55,715 nt of DNA from a virus: positions 1 through 55,715 of IMG/VR virus record IMGVR_UViG_3300020193_000027; one strand, 5' to 3'. Within the stretch, counting starts at the first letter, position 1; every line of letters begins with the position of its first letter. Below the pieces are notes generated by a model, which had not been told where the DNA came from, made no database searches, and saw only the letters and a list, made by a program, of their open reading frames with translations. Shown here piece after piece: positions 48,412 through 55,715 of the stretch. A program made the position numbers and the translations under genes.

Positions 48412-49430
48412 TAGAGAATATCTCCGCGCAAACGCTTAAGGGTAGCGGCAGGAAGAGCGTTAAACTCGTCTTCTGTCAGCGTAGAAAGATCGATCGCTTT
48501 CTCGCCGCGTGCTGCAGAGCTCTCTCCCGGCATTTCGGGGGGTTGAGATTCAGCAACTTTTAGTTTGCGGGCCACCTCTGCGCGCTTTTTGGCCACCTCA
48601 TCGACGCTAGGTGCCTTCGGAGTCGGGGCGACAGCCAGGGAAGGAGTGGTGTCTCCGCTCATATCGATTAGATCATACTCCCGCAGGACAAATTTCGCTG
48701 CCTTAGACAGGGCCGCGACCGGGTTTTCGCCCTTAACAATGAAGGCATCGCGCAGGTCGATGACTTCCTGCGTGTACTTTTCGTTGAAGTCGGGGCTAGC
48801 GCGGTCAAAAACAGGGAAATTGGCCTCCAGATCAGCTGCGGCCTGCTGCAAAGCAGACATCTGCTGGCTCTGAGTGACCTTCTGCTCCACTTTCTGCGTC
48901 AACTCGAACTCGAGCTGTGCGCGTTCCGCCTTGCGGATCTCGGCACGAAGGGCCGCAGCCTTCTCATGCTGACCGTCGAGCACCATATTCTGGTACTCCA
49001 CCTCTTTTACCGCGAAATCGTAGCTCTCAGGAGCCGTTTCGGCAGCGGTTTTAGCCGCCATGAGGTCGTCGAGCTGCTTCTGCAGCGCTTTCTGCTTGGC
49101 CAACACCTCGTCTAGGCGCGATTTCGGCACCATCTTCTGCTTCGGCTCCGGTTCTGGGGCTTTTTTCGCCTCCGCTTCCGGAACAACCGGAGCAACTTCC
49201 GGCGTTTCAAGCGGCGTCGGTTCGATCACCGGTTCAACTTCCGCCTTTGCCTCCGAAACTACTGGCGCTTCTGCCTCCTCGATGGCCGGTTCCGTGGCCG
49301 GTTCCGCAACTGCGGCTTTAATTTCTTCGCCGAGCCCAAAATTAAAGTCGAACTTCTGCTCCGGGGCCGCCTCAACGGGATCGGCACCGGGCATCACATC
49401 AAACGTCACGTCCTTCTTGTCGTCAGCCAT
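48411..49430 (-). CDS. Capsid scaffolding protein (339 aa)
   Basis: The N-terminal 100 residues are Pro/Glu/Ala-rich and probably disordered (EPAIEEAEAPVVSEAKAEVE). The middle is a long coiled coil (RLDEVLAKQKALQKQLDDLM). The basic C-terminal end (ATLKRLRGDIL) would contact the shell. This composition, between portal and coat protein genes, is typical of scaffolds. No protease domain is seen. Confidence 0.85.
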   Translation of the reverse strand: MADDKKDVTFDVMPGADPVEAAPEQKFDFNFGLGEEIKAAVAEPATEPAIEEAEAPVVSEAKAEVEPVIEPTPLETPEVAPVVPEAEAKKAPEPEPKQKMVPKSRLDEVLAKQKALQKQLDDLMAAKTAAETAPESYDFAVKEVEYQNMVLDGQHEKAAALRAEIRKAERAQLEFELTQKVEQKVTQSQQMSALQQAAADLEANFPVFDRASPDFNEKYTQEVIDLRDAFIVKGENPVAALSKAAKFVLREYDLIDMSGDTTPSLAVAPTPKAPSVDEVAKKRAEVARKLKVAESQPPEMPGESSAARGEKAIDLSTLTEDEFNALPAATLKRLRGDIL

Positions 49431-49452
49431 GTATCAAACTCCTATTGGATAC

Positions 49453-51597
49453 TTATTGCCGCATGTTTGGGATATTAACAGGGCGCGGCGGGCCCTGATT
49501 CTGCGTCTTGGCAGCGGTCTGCATGACTGTCGCAGCAATACGAGTCGCTGATGCAGTCTGATGCTGATTACGCCGCGTTTCATTAGTAAGCGAAGAAAGC
49601 TCACGCCGCAGCTCGAGCTCGCGCTCCTTGATTGCAATCTGCGCCTGGAGCTCCTGCATCTTGAGCTGGGGCTGAACGTCGGCGACATCCTGCACCTTGG
49701 CAATGTTGACCGCCGCTTCCGACTGCAACTTCTGAACCTCTGCCTGCAGTTTGACCAGCGTGAGCTGAACCTGCTGCATCGCCAGCTCCGCCTGCATAGC
49801 GTTGGCTTCCATCTGCTCCGGAGTCTGCTCGACACCCGTCATCATGCGGATACGCTTCGCAAGTTCTCCCTTACGGGCGAGGTGGCTGTACTCAATAATA
49901 GCGTCGTCCGGTATGGCTACGCCAACCTGACGAAGATTAATCGCCTCGGCAAACTGCATCTCATCAAACGAGTCACGCGCAGGCGCGGTGCCGACGATTA
50001 CGTCGTACTCGCCTAAAGTCAAATCATTGATCACGCGACCTTCCGGCGTCATTTCATTGACGACCATAGGCTCGCGCGGCTTCATTGGATCATCTTCGTT
50101 GGTGATCTGAATGACGCGCTGCTCGGTGTAGAACCTCTGCACAAGATTAAGAATCTTCTCAGCAAGGTACTGTCGAGTCTTACGCAGATTGTCGAGCGGC
50201 ACCTGAATCATGATGACGCCGCGATTCTGCTTCGCCTGAATGGCGATGCCGGAGACCTCTGCGCTGTCCGACCCGAGCATCGAGTCATTCACACCGCTGA
50301 TAGTCTTGATGTTGAGCGCCGCCTTCTGACTGATGCGATCGAGCCCGGTCGGAATCTGATTAGGCTGAATCTTGGTCGGCGGTTGCGAACCACGGTTGTA
50401 CTCAAGTATCAGGCCCGTCTCTGCGCCGTGCTCCTCTAGGTCGTCCGTCGTCATGCCGACGAGTGAGCCACTCTCAACCATCCAGCCACTGTTGGCGGTG
50501 GTGTTGACGATGTGCAGCTCCTGGCTCGCGATCTTGTTCAGCTGCTCCTGCGGAGACAACAGATTACGCACCATACCGAACGGACGGCCGCGACGGAAAT
50601 ACGCGAAGTAAGGGACGAGAGTGAAGTCTTCGTACGGCGACCAGTCGTCATGGAGCACGACCTTGTCGCACGTCACTGTCCAGCGCACTTTGCGCTTAAT
50701 CTTACTGATGATCCCAAGGCCGTACTGCTTGGCGAACTTTTTCGTCTTCTGCTCGCCCCACTCTTCGGGGGCCTCGCGCTGATCCCCCGTGTTGGGATCA
50801 ACAAAGAAATCTGCACGCCCCATCTTACGGTACTGCCGCTCGATGACACGTAGCGCCTTTACGTTTCGGTATTCTTCACTGCCAGGAACCGACGCTCTAA
50901 GATAGTCCTGCGTCGAGTCAGTCTTGCCGTAGCGAGTCTCTTCGTATTCGATTGAGTCGCGTCCGAATCCGTTGCCATTCTCGGCGACGAACCGTAGCGC
51001 TTCGGCTTTGTCTTCGCCGTACAGTTCCTCGATCTCGTCGAGGGTCATCCATTTAGTTTCAAAGACCTCGTTCCATGTCTTCGGATCATACTCCTTGGCA
51101 TCCGGGTCAACCAGGATATCAATCGGGTCCTTGGCCGTGATGCGTACCTCACCTTCTACGTGGTCACTAAAGTCCATGCGGACATCAAAGTAACCACGGC
51201 CGTCCATGATGAGGCCGTCGCTGAACACCTGCTGCTCGACCCAGTCGAGCTTGTTGTTGTCGGCGATCTGCATGTACAGCTTGGTTAGGACGCTTGCAAC
51301 GTCCTGGTCACCGCCACGGCGTGGCTTGAACTGAATATCAGCACGGCGCGTGGACTGTTCTCCGAGGATCGTGTTCACGGTCGGAAGAATAGTATTGATG
51401 GTCAGTGCTGGACGGCCCTCGGCCTCCAGAACTGCAAGAGCAGACTTGTCCCACTGGTCGCCGCGATAGAACGCGTCGCATTTCTTCGCCATCTCAACGT
51501 ACTGCAGATGCCCGTTATCGCGGGCGCGCACGTAGCGCTGCCACTGCGTGTGGGCGAGCTGTTGATCTTCAATAGACTGTGGTTTGATTTTAGGCAT
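49453..51597 (-). CDS. Portal protein, P22-like (714 aa)
   Basis: The N-terminus with AKKCDAFYRGDQWDKSALAV, LTINTILPTVNTILGEQ and the later DPIDILVDPDAKEYDPKTWN are those of P22_portal-family proteins. The C-terminal about 120 residues are a long Gln-rich coiled coil (QLTLVKLQAEVQKLQSEAAV), the expected barrel that extends into the capsid. Length (714) is close to P22 gp1 (725). It forms the dodecameric DNA gate and docks the terminase. The gene lies 6 bases after the 137-aa gene. Confidence 0.92.
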   Translation of the reverse strand: MPKIKPQSIEDQQLAHTQWQRYVRARDNGHLQYVEMAKKCDAFYRGDQWDKSALAVLEAEGRPALTINTILPTVNTILGEQSTRRADIQFKPRRGGDQDVASVLTKLYMQIADNNKLDWVEQQVFSDGLIMDGRGYFDVRMDFSDHVEGEVRITAKDPIDILVDPDAKEYDPKTWNEVFETKWMTLDEIEELYGEDKAEALRFVAENGNGFGRDSIEYEETRYGKTDSTQDYLRASVPGSEEYRNVKALRVIERQYRKMGRADFFVDPNTGDQREAPEEWGEQKTKKFAKQYGLGIISKIKRKVRWTVTCDKVVLHDDWSPYEDFTLVPYFAYFRRGRPFGMVRNLLSPQEQLNKIASQELHIVNTTANSGWMVESGSLVGMTTDDLEEHGAETGLILEYNRGSQPPTKIQPNQIPTGLDRISQKAALNIKTISGVNDSMLGSDSAEVSGIAIQAKQNRGVIMIQVPLDNLRKTRQYLAEKILNLVQRFYTEQRVIQITNEDDPMKPREPMVVNEMTPEGRVINDLTLGEYDVIVGTAPARDSFDEMQFAEAINLRQVGVAIPDDAIIEYSHLARKGELAKRIRMMTGVEQTPEQMEANAMQAELAMQQVQLTLVKLQAEVQKLQSEAAVNIAKVQDVADVQPQLKMQELQAQIAIKERELELRRELSSLTNETRRNQHQTASATRIAATVMQTAAKTQNQGPPRPVNIPNMRQ

Positions 51598-51603
51598 GCT
51601 AGT

Positions 51604-52017
51604 TTACCGTGTGGAACGGGGTAAAACAGGCAACTGTCCAAGTGACAATTGTTTAGGAAGCACGAGTTTTACCCCAGGCTCGTTCTTTTCCCACCAAGCT
51701 CGATATTGTTTCTCGCCGCCGAGATTTTTAATGTTTTGAGGGCTGGCGTAGAACGTCCATCCCTTTTCTTCGCTACCTTCCCAACGTCCTGCTGGAGGCG
51801 CTCCTTTTGATCTTGAATAGTCACTGTCTGTCGAATAAGTAGGGTGAGTCGGCAGCTTGAACCGATCTGATAAGTGGAACTTGCCATCTCCCGAGTTCAT
51901 CTCCGGATCTAGTCCGGCTTCAAACGCAGCCTTCAAGTTATAGTCCGGGCTCTCCTGAAACCCGTACTTACTCTTCCAATCTTCGTAGGAAGTAACAGTG
52001 ACTTTAGGTGTTGCCAC
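51604..52017 (-). CDS. Hypothetical protein between terminase and portal (137 aa)
   Basis: The N-terminal SYEDWKSKYGFQESPDYNLK then AAFEAGLDPEMNSGDGKFHL is a conserved pattern in phage genomes placed next to terminase genes, function unknown. Aromatic and polar composition, no TM. It begins 2 bases after the TerL stop. Might assist packaging or be a minor virion protein. Confidence 0.7.
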   Translation of the reverse strand: MATPKVTVTSYEDWKSKYGFQESPDYNLKAAFEAGLDPEMNSGDGKFHLSDRFKLPTHPTYSTDSDYSRSKGAPPAGRWEGSEEKGWTFYASPQNIKNLGGEKQYRAWWEKNEPGVKLVLPKQLSLGQLPVLPRSTR

Positions 52018-52019
52018 GG

Positions 52020-53681
52020 TTAAGCACTCATCGCGGACTTTTGGCGCGGTCCACGAGCAATAGCTATGAGCCTATCCCGCCAAGAGGGCTCGCGAACAAC
52101 AGGAGCTTGATACGTAGTAAACTCTGTCATCATGAGACCAATCCACGCCAACGCGTCGACTTGGTCATCATGCATACCATTTGGGAACCGCAGCAACTCA
52201 GCGATGAGCGGCCCAGAGAATGCTGCTTCCCTCGGGAAGAACACCATGCCCTGCTGCATACGTCCCTGAATGGCTCGGGCTCGAGCCTCCTTGTCACGCC
52301 GCCCAGTCTTCAGATCTTTGAAGTACGCCTCATAGAGCCCGCGCTCACGCACGCGCTTCTCGAGGAACGGACCGAGGGCCATTTCGATGTGACCTTTTTC
52401 AATGCCAATGATCGACGGCTTCCACTGCTCGTAGAGATCGAGTATCCGCTCGACGATCTCGAAGCCATCCCAACGACCACGGACGCAGTCCATTACATAC
52501 ATGTGATCGTCTTCGTCGATACCAACGACAAGGCCGACGCTGTAGTCGTTGCGGTCATTCTTACCGATCGCGAGGTCCCAGGCACAGTAGTACCGCATCT
52601 CTTCGCGGTCGATCTCGTCGGCATCGTAGTACTGCACCATCGTTCTGGTGAAGTACTGACCGTCGTCGGCGACAGGATTCTGCTGATAGAGCGCAGACCA
52701 GTCTCGAGGACCTACCGCGTTTTCGATGCGGCGGAGCGAATCGACGTCGTACCTTTCCGGGTGGAGCGCTTCACCGGTTTTTCGGAACTCTTCGTCGTCT
52801 TCGGCGATGGCGGGATATCTAACGACTTCCCACTCGTCTCCACCTTGAATACCCGCTTTAAGAAGTCTTCCAGCCAAGTCATCATCGTGCCACCTCGTAA
52901 GAATGACGAGCACACCGCCGCCTGGCGCGAGACGTGTGTACGCGGTTGATGTATACCAATCCCAGTTCGCGTCGCGATTGTTCTGGCTTTCAGCGTCTTC
53001 GCGGTTCTTGACGGGGTCGTCGACCACAAGAACGTGCGCGCCTTTACCCGTGATACCGCCGCCGACACCTGCTGCGACGTAACCGCCGCCAGCAGTAGTC
53101 AGCCACGCTTCCGCGCTTTGACTATCCGGATCCAGACGCGTCTTGAATATCGCTTTATAGGTAGGCTCACGTAATACTTGACGAACCTTCCGAGAAAAAC
53201 CCATCGCAAGCGAGCCTGAATACGAACAACTAATAAATTCGTGGTCAGGATTACGCCCCAGATGCCAAGCCGGAAATGCCACTGACGCAAGTGTCGACTT
53301 TCCATGACGCGGCGGCATAAAGAGCATAAGGCGCGGCGACTTTTGGTCCACCACGTCCCGAGAAAATTGTTCAAGTCGTTTACAAACATCTTTGTGCACC
53401 CACCCTGCAACGTAGTCTGTATTGTATTTTTCGACGAAGGGCAGTAATCTCTTTCGAGCGAGTAACCGGAACGCTAGTTCCCGTTTTGCCCTTTCTTCAA
53501 CGCTAAGCTCCACCTCCCCCATACTTCTGTGCGTATCTTTATGCAAGGCGGGGTCCGGTAATGCTTCTGCACGATCAGCTTTACAATAGACACATATCCC
53601 CTCCACCTCGCTCGCAAACAAGGTTACAGGATGCAGGTTCCTGCACCGTCTGCACTTGCGAGTTGGAATCTCTTCTATCAA
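52020..53681 (-). CDS. terL: Terminase large subunit with N-terminal zinc ribbon (553 aa)
   Basis: Walker A PPRHGKST (123-130), Walker B HVLVVDDP (216-223) and nuclease acidic residues in YCAWDLAIGKND (Asp369), GIEKG (Glu428) and DDQVDA (Asp505-Asp509) give a complete ATPase-nuclease motor. Unusually, residues 10-33 form a zinc ribbon, CRRC then 16 residues then CVYC, before the ATPase; many TerL proteins lack it. A similar Cys-rich ribbon begins the HNH protein at 54441-54923. The start overlaps the TerS stop by four bases. Confidence 0.95.
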   Translation of the reverse strand: MIEEIPTRKCRRCRNLHPVTLFASEVEGICVYCKADRAEALPDPALHKDTHRSMGEVELSVEERAKRELAFRLLARKRLLPFVEKYNTDYVAGWVHKDVCKRLEQFSRDVVDQKSPRLMLFMPPRHGKSTLASVAFPAWHLGRNPDHEFISCSYSGSLAMGFSRKVRQVLREPTYKAIFKTRLDPDSQSAEAWLTTAGGGYVAAGVGGGITGKGAHVLVVDDPVKNREDAESQNNRDANWDWYTSTAYTRLAPGGGVLVILTRWHDDDLAGRLLKAGIQGGDEWEVVRYPAIAEDDEEFRKTGEALHPERYDVDSLRRIENAVGPRDWSALYQQNPVADDGQYFTRTMVQYYDADEIDREEMRYYCAWDLAIGKNDRNDYSVGLVVGIDEDDHMYVMDCVRGRWDGFEIVERILDLYEQWKPSIIGIEKGHIEMALGPFLEKRVRERGLYEAYFKDLKTGRRDKEARARAIQGRMQQGMVFFPREAAFSGPLIAELLRFPNGMHDDQVDALAWIGLMMTEFTTYQAPVVREPSWRDRLIAIARGPRQKSAMSA

Positions 53682-54190
53682 GTGGAGTCAGGCTCCAGAT
53701 ACTTCTCGTCTCTACCGACCAGCTTCAGCAGATCCTCATCAGACATCCGTTCCATGTGGGCCGGTGTCACGTTGATGTTGATCTGCGTCGCGTGGTCCGG
53801 AGCCGCCAAACCGTGGAGCTTGACTAATGAGTCGGTCGCGTTCTTCATCTCGGTAGACGTCGCTGCAGAGTTGTACGCGTCCAGATACATCGAGTGCGCA
53901 TGGACTCTGGTAAAATGCACCTCTTCACGGAACTGCTCCCTAAAGTAGTTCAACGCTTTGACCACGGCCGGGCGCTTCGCCGCATCGTATGCGGCTTGCG
54001 GAGTCGTATACCCCGCAGCACGACCGGCCGCTGCCGTCGTCATGCCACGAGACATATAAAGAACAAGACGCTCCTGCTGAGCAGTTAGCTCCCCCAGTGA
54101 CAGCCCCATGTAGGGCATGAACGACTGGAGTTCTACCTGTTCAGTGGACTGGAGTTCCTGGTTCTCTGACGGAGTCGGTAATGTCTCCAA
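53678..54190 (-). CDS. terS: Terminase small subunit (170 aa or 146 aa)
   Basis: The segment LTAQQERLVLYMSRGMTTAA followed by GRAAGYTTPQAAYDAAKRPA is the helix-turn-helix of phage TerS proteins that bind the packaging site. A coiled oligomerisation region and a C-terminal acidic tail follow. The start is uncertain: TTG 54190 gives 170 aa and a 50-base overlap with the upstream gene; ATG 54118 gives 146 aa and keeps the HTH. It directly precedes terL with a four-base overlap. Confidence 0.88.
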   Translation of the reverse strand: METLPTPSENQELQSTEQVELQSFMPYMGLSLGELTAQQERLVLYMSRGMTTAAAGRAAGYTTPQAAYDAAKRPAVVKALNYFREQFREEVHFTRVHAHSMYLDAYNSAATSTEMKNATDSLVKLHGLAAPDHATQININVTPAHMERMSDEDLLKLVGRDEKYLEPDST

Positions 54191-54419
54191 CGTTTGTTAC
54201 ATCCAAGAACACGAAAACTGGTGCCTTATCTCCAAGCTTGCCGAGCTCAATCTTCATTAAATACTCTTTGAGGCTAGCGGCCTTAGGCTCCAGACCGAGG
54301 GCAATGGCCTCGGCCAGATAACCGTCGTACACCAGCACCTCGTTCCCGCCCCTAATGGCGGTACCAATAACGGCCGCTTCAAAGCCCTCTATAGCAAAGA
54401 CCTGGACTTTTTGCAGCAT
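54141..54419 (-). CDS. Hypothetical protein upstream of TerS (92 aa)
   Basis: The product has a beta/alpha pattern (VQVFAIEGFEAAVIGTAIRG) and a helical middle (YLAEAIALGLEPKAASLKEY). No motif is recognised. It lies between the HNH and terminase genes, which suggests a packaging accessory role; this is inference from place. Confidence 0.65.
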   Translation of the reverse strand: MLQKVQVFAIEGFEAAVIGTAIRGGNEVLVYDGYLAEAIALGLEPKAASLKEYLMKIELGKLGDKAPVFVFLDVTNVGDITDSVREPGTPVH

Positions 54420-54440
54420 TTATATTAGCCCCCCTAATGC

Positions 54441-54923
54441 TCAATCACAAGAGTATTGGTAAATTGTCTTAACCCACCAATAAAGCATGTCGAGCCCAAG
54501 GTCGTTTTTTAACACATTCGCACGATAGGCAACGAGCTGAACGTTACCAGGGACGTAGCCTAGCTGGCTATCTATCCGGTCGATGCTGGCGTTGAACTCC
54601 TTACGCCCCGTTCCGTCCAGGTGATGGGTAAGGATGACGCCGGATATTGCGCACTTACCCCCCTGCTTCTCCCACAGTTCTTTCAAGGACTCCACCGTGA
54701 TCGTGTAATCAGAGATACCACGTTCCGTGCTCGAGGACTTGTTCTTACGAATTAAGTACCGGAGATAGGTTTCATAGCCAGAGGACCGTGTTTTACGGTC
54801 GAGGGCCTTGGCACAGGCGCGACAGTAGCTGCGTTTGATCTCGCCCCTGTTACGCGAGTGCCTATTGAACTGGTCCGGTGGCAACGACTTCTTGCACCTA
54901 ACGCACGTTATGGGGTTCTCCAT
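54441..54923 (-). CDS. HNH endonuclease with N-terminal zinc ribbon (160 aa)
   Basis: Residues about 7-37 contain CVRC and CRAC pairs (zinc ribbon). The C-terminal part has GGKCAISGVILTHH and then SIDRIDSQLGYVPGNVQLVA, an HNH site of the type that ends in NVxxV. HNH enzymes beside terminases are needed for site-specific packaging in several phages, so this may be a packaging partner rather than a homing enzyme. It is the first gene of the leftward arm. Confidence 0.85.
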   Translation of the reverse strand: MENPITCVRCKKSLPPDQFNRHSRNRGEIKRSYCRACAKALDRKTRSSGYETYLRYLIRKNKSSSTERGISDYTITVESLKELWEKQGGKCAISGVILTHHLDGTGRKEFNASIDRIDSQLGYVPGNVQLVAYRANVLKNDLGLDMLYWWVKTIYQYSCD

Positions 54924-55251
54924 TCGTGGTTCGTGGTCTGTTGAAGAGTCGATTGCCGACCCCCTGCGTCAACAGAGTCGCCAGAGTATGCCAGAAAAAA
55001 TTTTGCAAAAAAATTTTTGGATTTCACTTTTCGATGGTGGGGAGGGGGTGACTCAAAAACCCTATCTATACTGCTCACACATTCTCTCCCCTCTCCCAGA
55101 GCTAGGACCCCCGATCCCCGGAATCCAGATCTTGGAACCTTGTTTTCATCGTGTTCTTGGAACCTTGTCGCCCAGTAACCCCGGACGCTCATCGCTTCGC
55201 GATTCGCGGTCAGTATCTATTATGTATCTACACTAACCAGGAACAACTACC
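54924..55251 (+). promoter_or_regulatory. Divergent control region
   Basis: These 328 bases lie between the first leftward gene (start 54923) and the first rightward gene (55252). They hold a 13-mer CGTGGTTCGTGGT (54925-54937), whose complement occurs at 172-184 before the left-end early genes; A/T tracts near 54995-55022; a G/C-rich part; a direct repeat CTTGGAACCTTGT at 55131 and 55156 (25 bases apart); and the hairpin promoter at 55186. It probably drives both arms. A 94-aa leftward frame here is not accepted. Confidence 0.6.
55186..55216 (+). promoter_or_regulatory. N4-type hairpin promoter candidate 2
   Basis: It reads CGCTC, hairpin ATCGC-TTC-GCGAT (55191-55203), then TCGCGGTCAGTAT. 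Compared with the site at 1261, the flanks and central loop are identical but two outer stem pairs differ while pairing is kept. The template strand again carries GCGAAGC. With loop centre 55197 as -11, +1 is G55208 (RNA begins GG). Three rightward genes follow from 55252. Confidence 0.65.
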
Positions 55252-55395
55252 ATGAATGAGAAAGTTTTCTACAATGTCGACTCTTGCTACGACGAAGTCG
55301 GTCGCGAGTTAGTTTTTGATTTTCCAGAACCTCAGGAAGAAGTAGAGGTGACCTGGGAAGAGCTCGAAAAGGAGTTTGAGGCTATGGGAATTTAG
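55252..55395 (+). CDS. Small acidic protein (47 aa)
   Basis: ATG 55252 follows AGGAACAACTACC and lies 44 bases after the predicted start of hairpin promoter 2. The product is strongly acidic (FPEPQEEVEVTWEELEKEF): about 16 of 47 residues are Asp or Glu. A short early acidic protein may inhibit a host nucleic-acid-binding enzyme; no family is recognised. Confidence 0.65.
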   Translation: MNEKVFYNVDSCYDEVGRELVFDFPEPQEEVEVTWEELEKEFEAMGI

Positions 55396-55397
55396 CC

Positions 55398-55535
55398 ATG
55401 CATAACGACCCACACGCAGACGCTCGCAATATCGGCTACGTCATCGGTCGCATCATCGGGATCCCACTTGCCATAGTGTTTGTCCCCCTAGTTTTCATCG
55501 TCATTGCCTTCAAGACCTTACTAATCAAGGAGTAA
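55398..55535 (+). CDS. Small membrane protein (45 aa)
   Basis: The ATG lies 2 bases after the preceding stop. Residues about 13-40 form one hydrophobic helix (YVIGRIIGIPLAIVFVPLVF) ending in Lys/Glu. A short hydrophilic N-terminus precedes it. It is probably an inner-membrane peptide expressed early; function unknown. Confidence 0.65.
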   Translation: MHNDPHADARNIGYVIGRIIGIPLAIVFVPLVFIVIAFKTLLIKE

Positions 55536-55540
55536 CTATC

Positions 55541-55715
55541 GTGGATAACGTCAACCAAGCCACCAACAACCAGACCACTACCAACGAGCAACAGGCCACT
55601 GAGCCCAGCACAATGGATAAGGTGCAAGCTCAAGCATCCAACCTCGTGACTACTGCCAAGGAGAATCCGCAGCACACGACCAACATCCTTCTCGGCTTAC
55701 TCACTCTTACATCAA
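55541..55715 (+). CDS. Partial early gene, runs off the window
   Basis: A GTG at 55541 follows AAGGAGTAACTATC. The frame is open to the window end (58 codons) and is Asn/Thr/Gln-rich at the start with a hydrophobic stretch at the end (TTNILLGLLTLTS). If the two window ends were joined, it would stop at base 17, giving about 63 residues. Unknown function. Confidence 0.55.
   Translation, partial: MDNVNQATNNQTTTNEQQATEPSTMDKVQAQASNLVTTAKENPQHTTNILLGLLTLTS

Noticed and set aside
54908-55192. 94-aa leftward frame in the divergent region
   Set aside because: No ribosome-binding site, shadow-like composition, and it covers repeats and A-tracts that look regulatory.
1-55715. tRNA genes, integrase, repressor of the CI type, CRISPR array or transposase
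   Set aside because: None was found on either strand by reading; short repeats present are operators or in-frame tail repeats, not CRISPR.

Overview
This window is a tailed bacteriophage genome, or most of one, of the short-tailed (podovirus-like) gene order. I see no bacterial housekeeping genes, rRNA, tRNA, transposase or integrase. A P22-like portal, an N4 gp56-like coat protein, a two-subunit terminase, large internal virion proteins and no tail-sheath or tape-measure gene all point that way. The host is probably a Gram-negative bacterium: the phage carries a CsrA homologue and a GH24 lysozyme with a 3TM-type holin.

Layout. Bases 1-236 are a non-coding control region with short GCACACA repeats and palindromes. 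Bases 237-18648 are rightward. First come many small genes of unknown function (237-5252), then a 180-base non-coding stretch able to form a chain of hairpins (5280-5459). A MoxR ATPase / unknown / VWA-metallopeptidase trio follows (5491-8310). Next is the replication and recombination block: family A DNA polymerase, CsrA, PrimPol-SF3 helicase, Fe-S PD-(D/E)XK nuclease, gp88-like protein, SNF2 helicase, a putative ssDNA-binding protein and a VRR-NUC nuclease. Bases 18651-18736 hold a terminator at the convergent junction. Bases 18837-54923 are leftward and, read in transcription order, encode HNH nuclease, TerS, TerL, portal, scaffold, small basic proteins, major capsid protein (behind a 274-base hairpin-rich leader), adaptors, internal virion/ejection proteins, holin, lysozyme, tail fibres and adhesin, tail proteins, a small metallopeptidase and a DUF3310 protein. 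Bases 54924-55251 form a divergent control region. Rightward small genes resume at 55252 and run off the window end.

Most notable signal. Two intergenic sites (1261-1291 and 55186-55216), both upstream of rightward early genes, share identical flanks around a 5-bp stem and 3-base loop hairpin whose arms co-vary. On the template strand both contain the very stable GCGAAGC mini-hairpin. Geometry and predicted start (GG, 11 bases from the loop centre) match the single-stranded hairpin promoters of coliphage N4 virion RNA polymerase as I recall them. I find no recognisable N4-type or T7-type RNA polymerase here, so either the enzyme lies outside the window, is too divergent to recognise, or something else reads these elements.

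How the genes work together. Early rightward transcripts would supply host-takeover factors and the replisome (PolA + PrimPol-helicase, with nucleases and annealing or remodelling factors for recombination). The leftward arm packages DNA (HNH-TerS-TerL), builds the head, loads ejection proteins including a 1,922-residue metallopeptidase-bearing protein, adds fibres and lyses the cell. Function calls come from motif reading only; no database search was possible.
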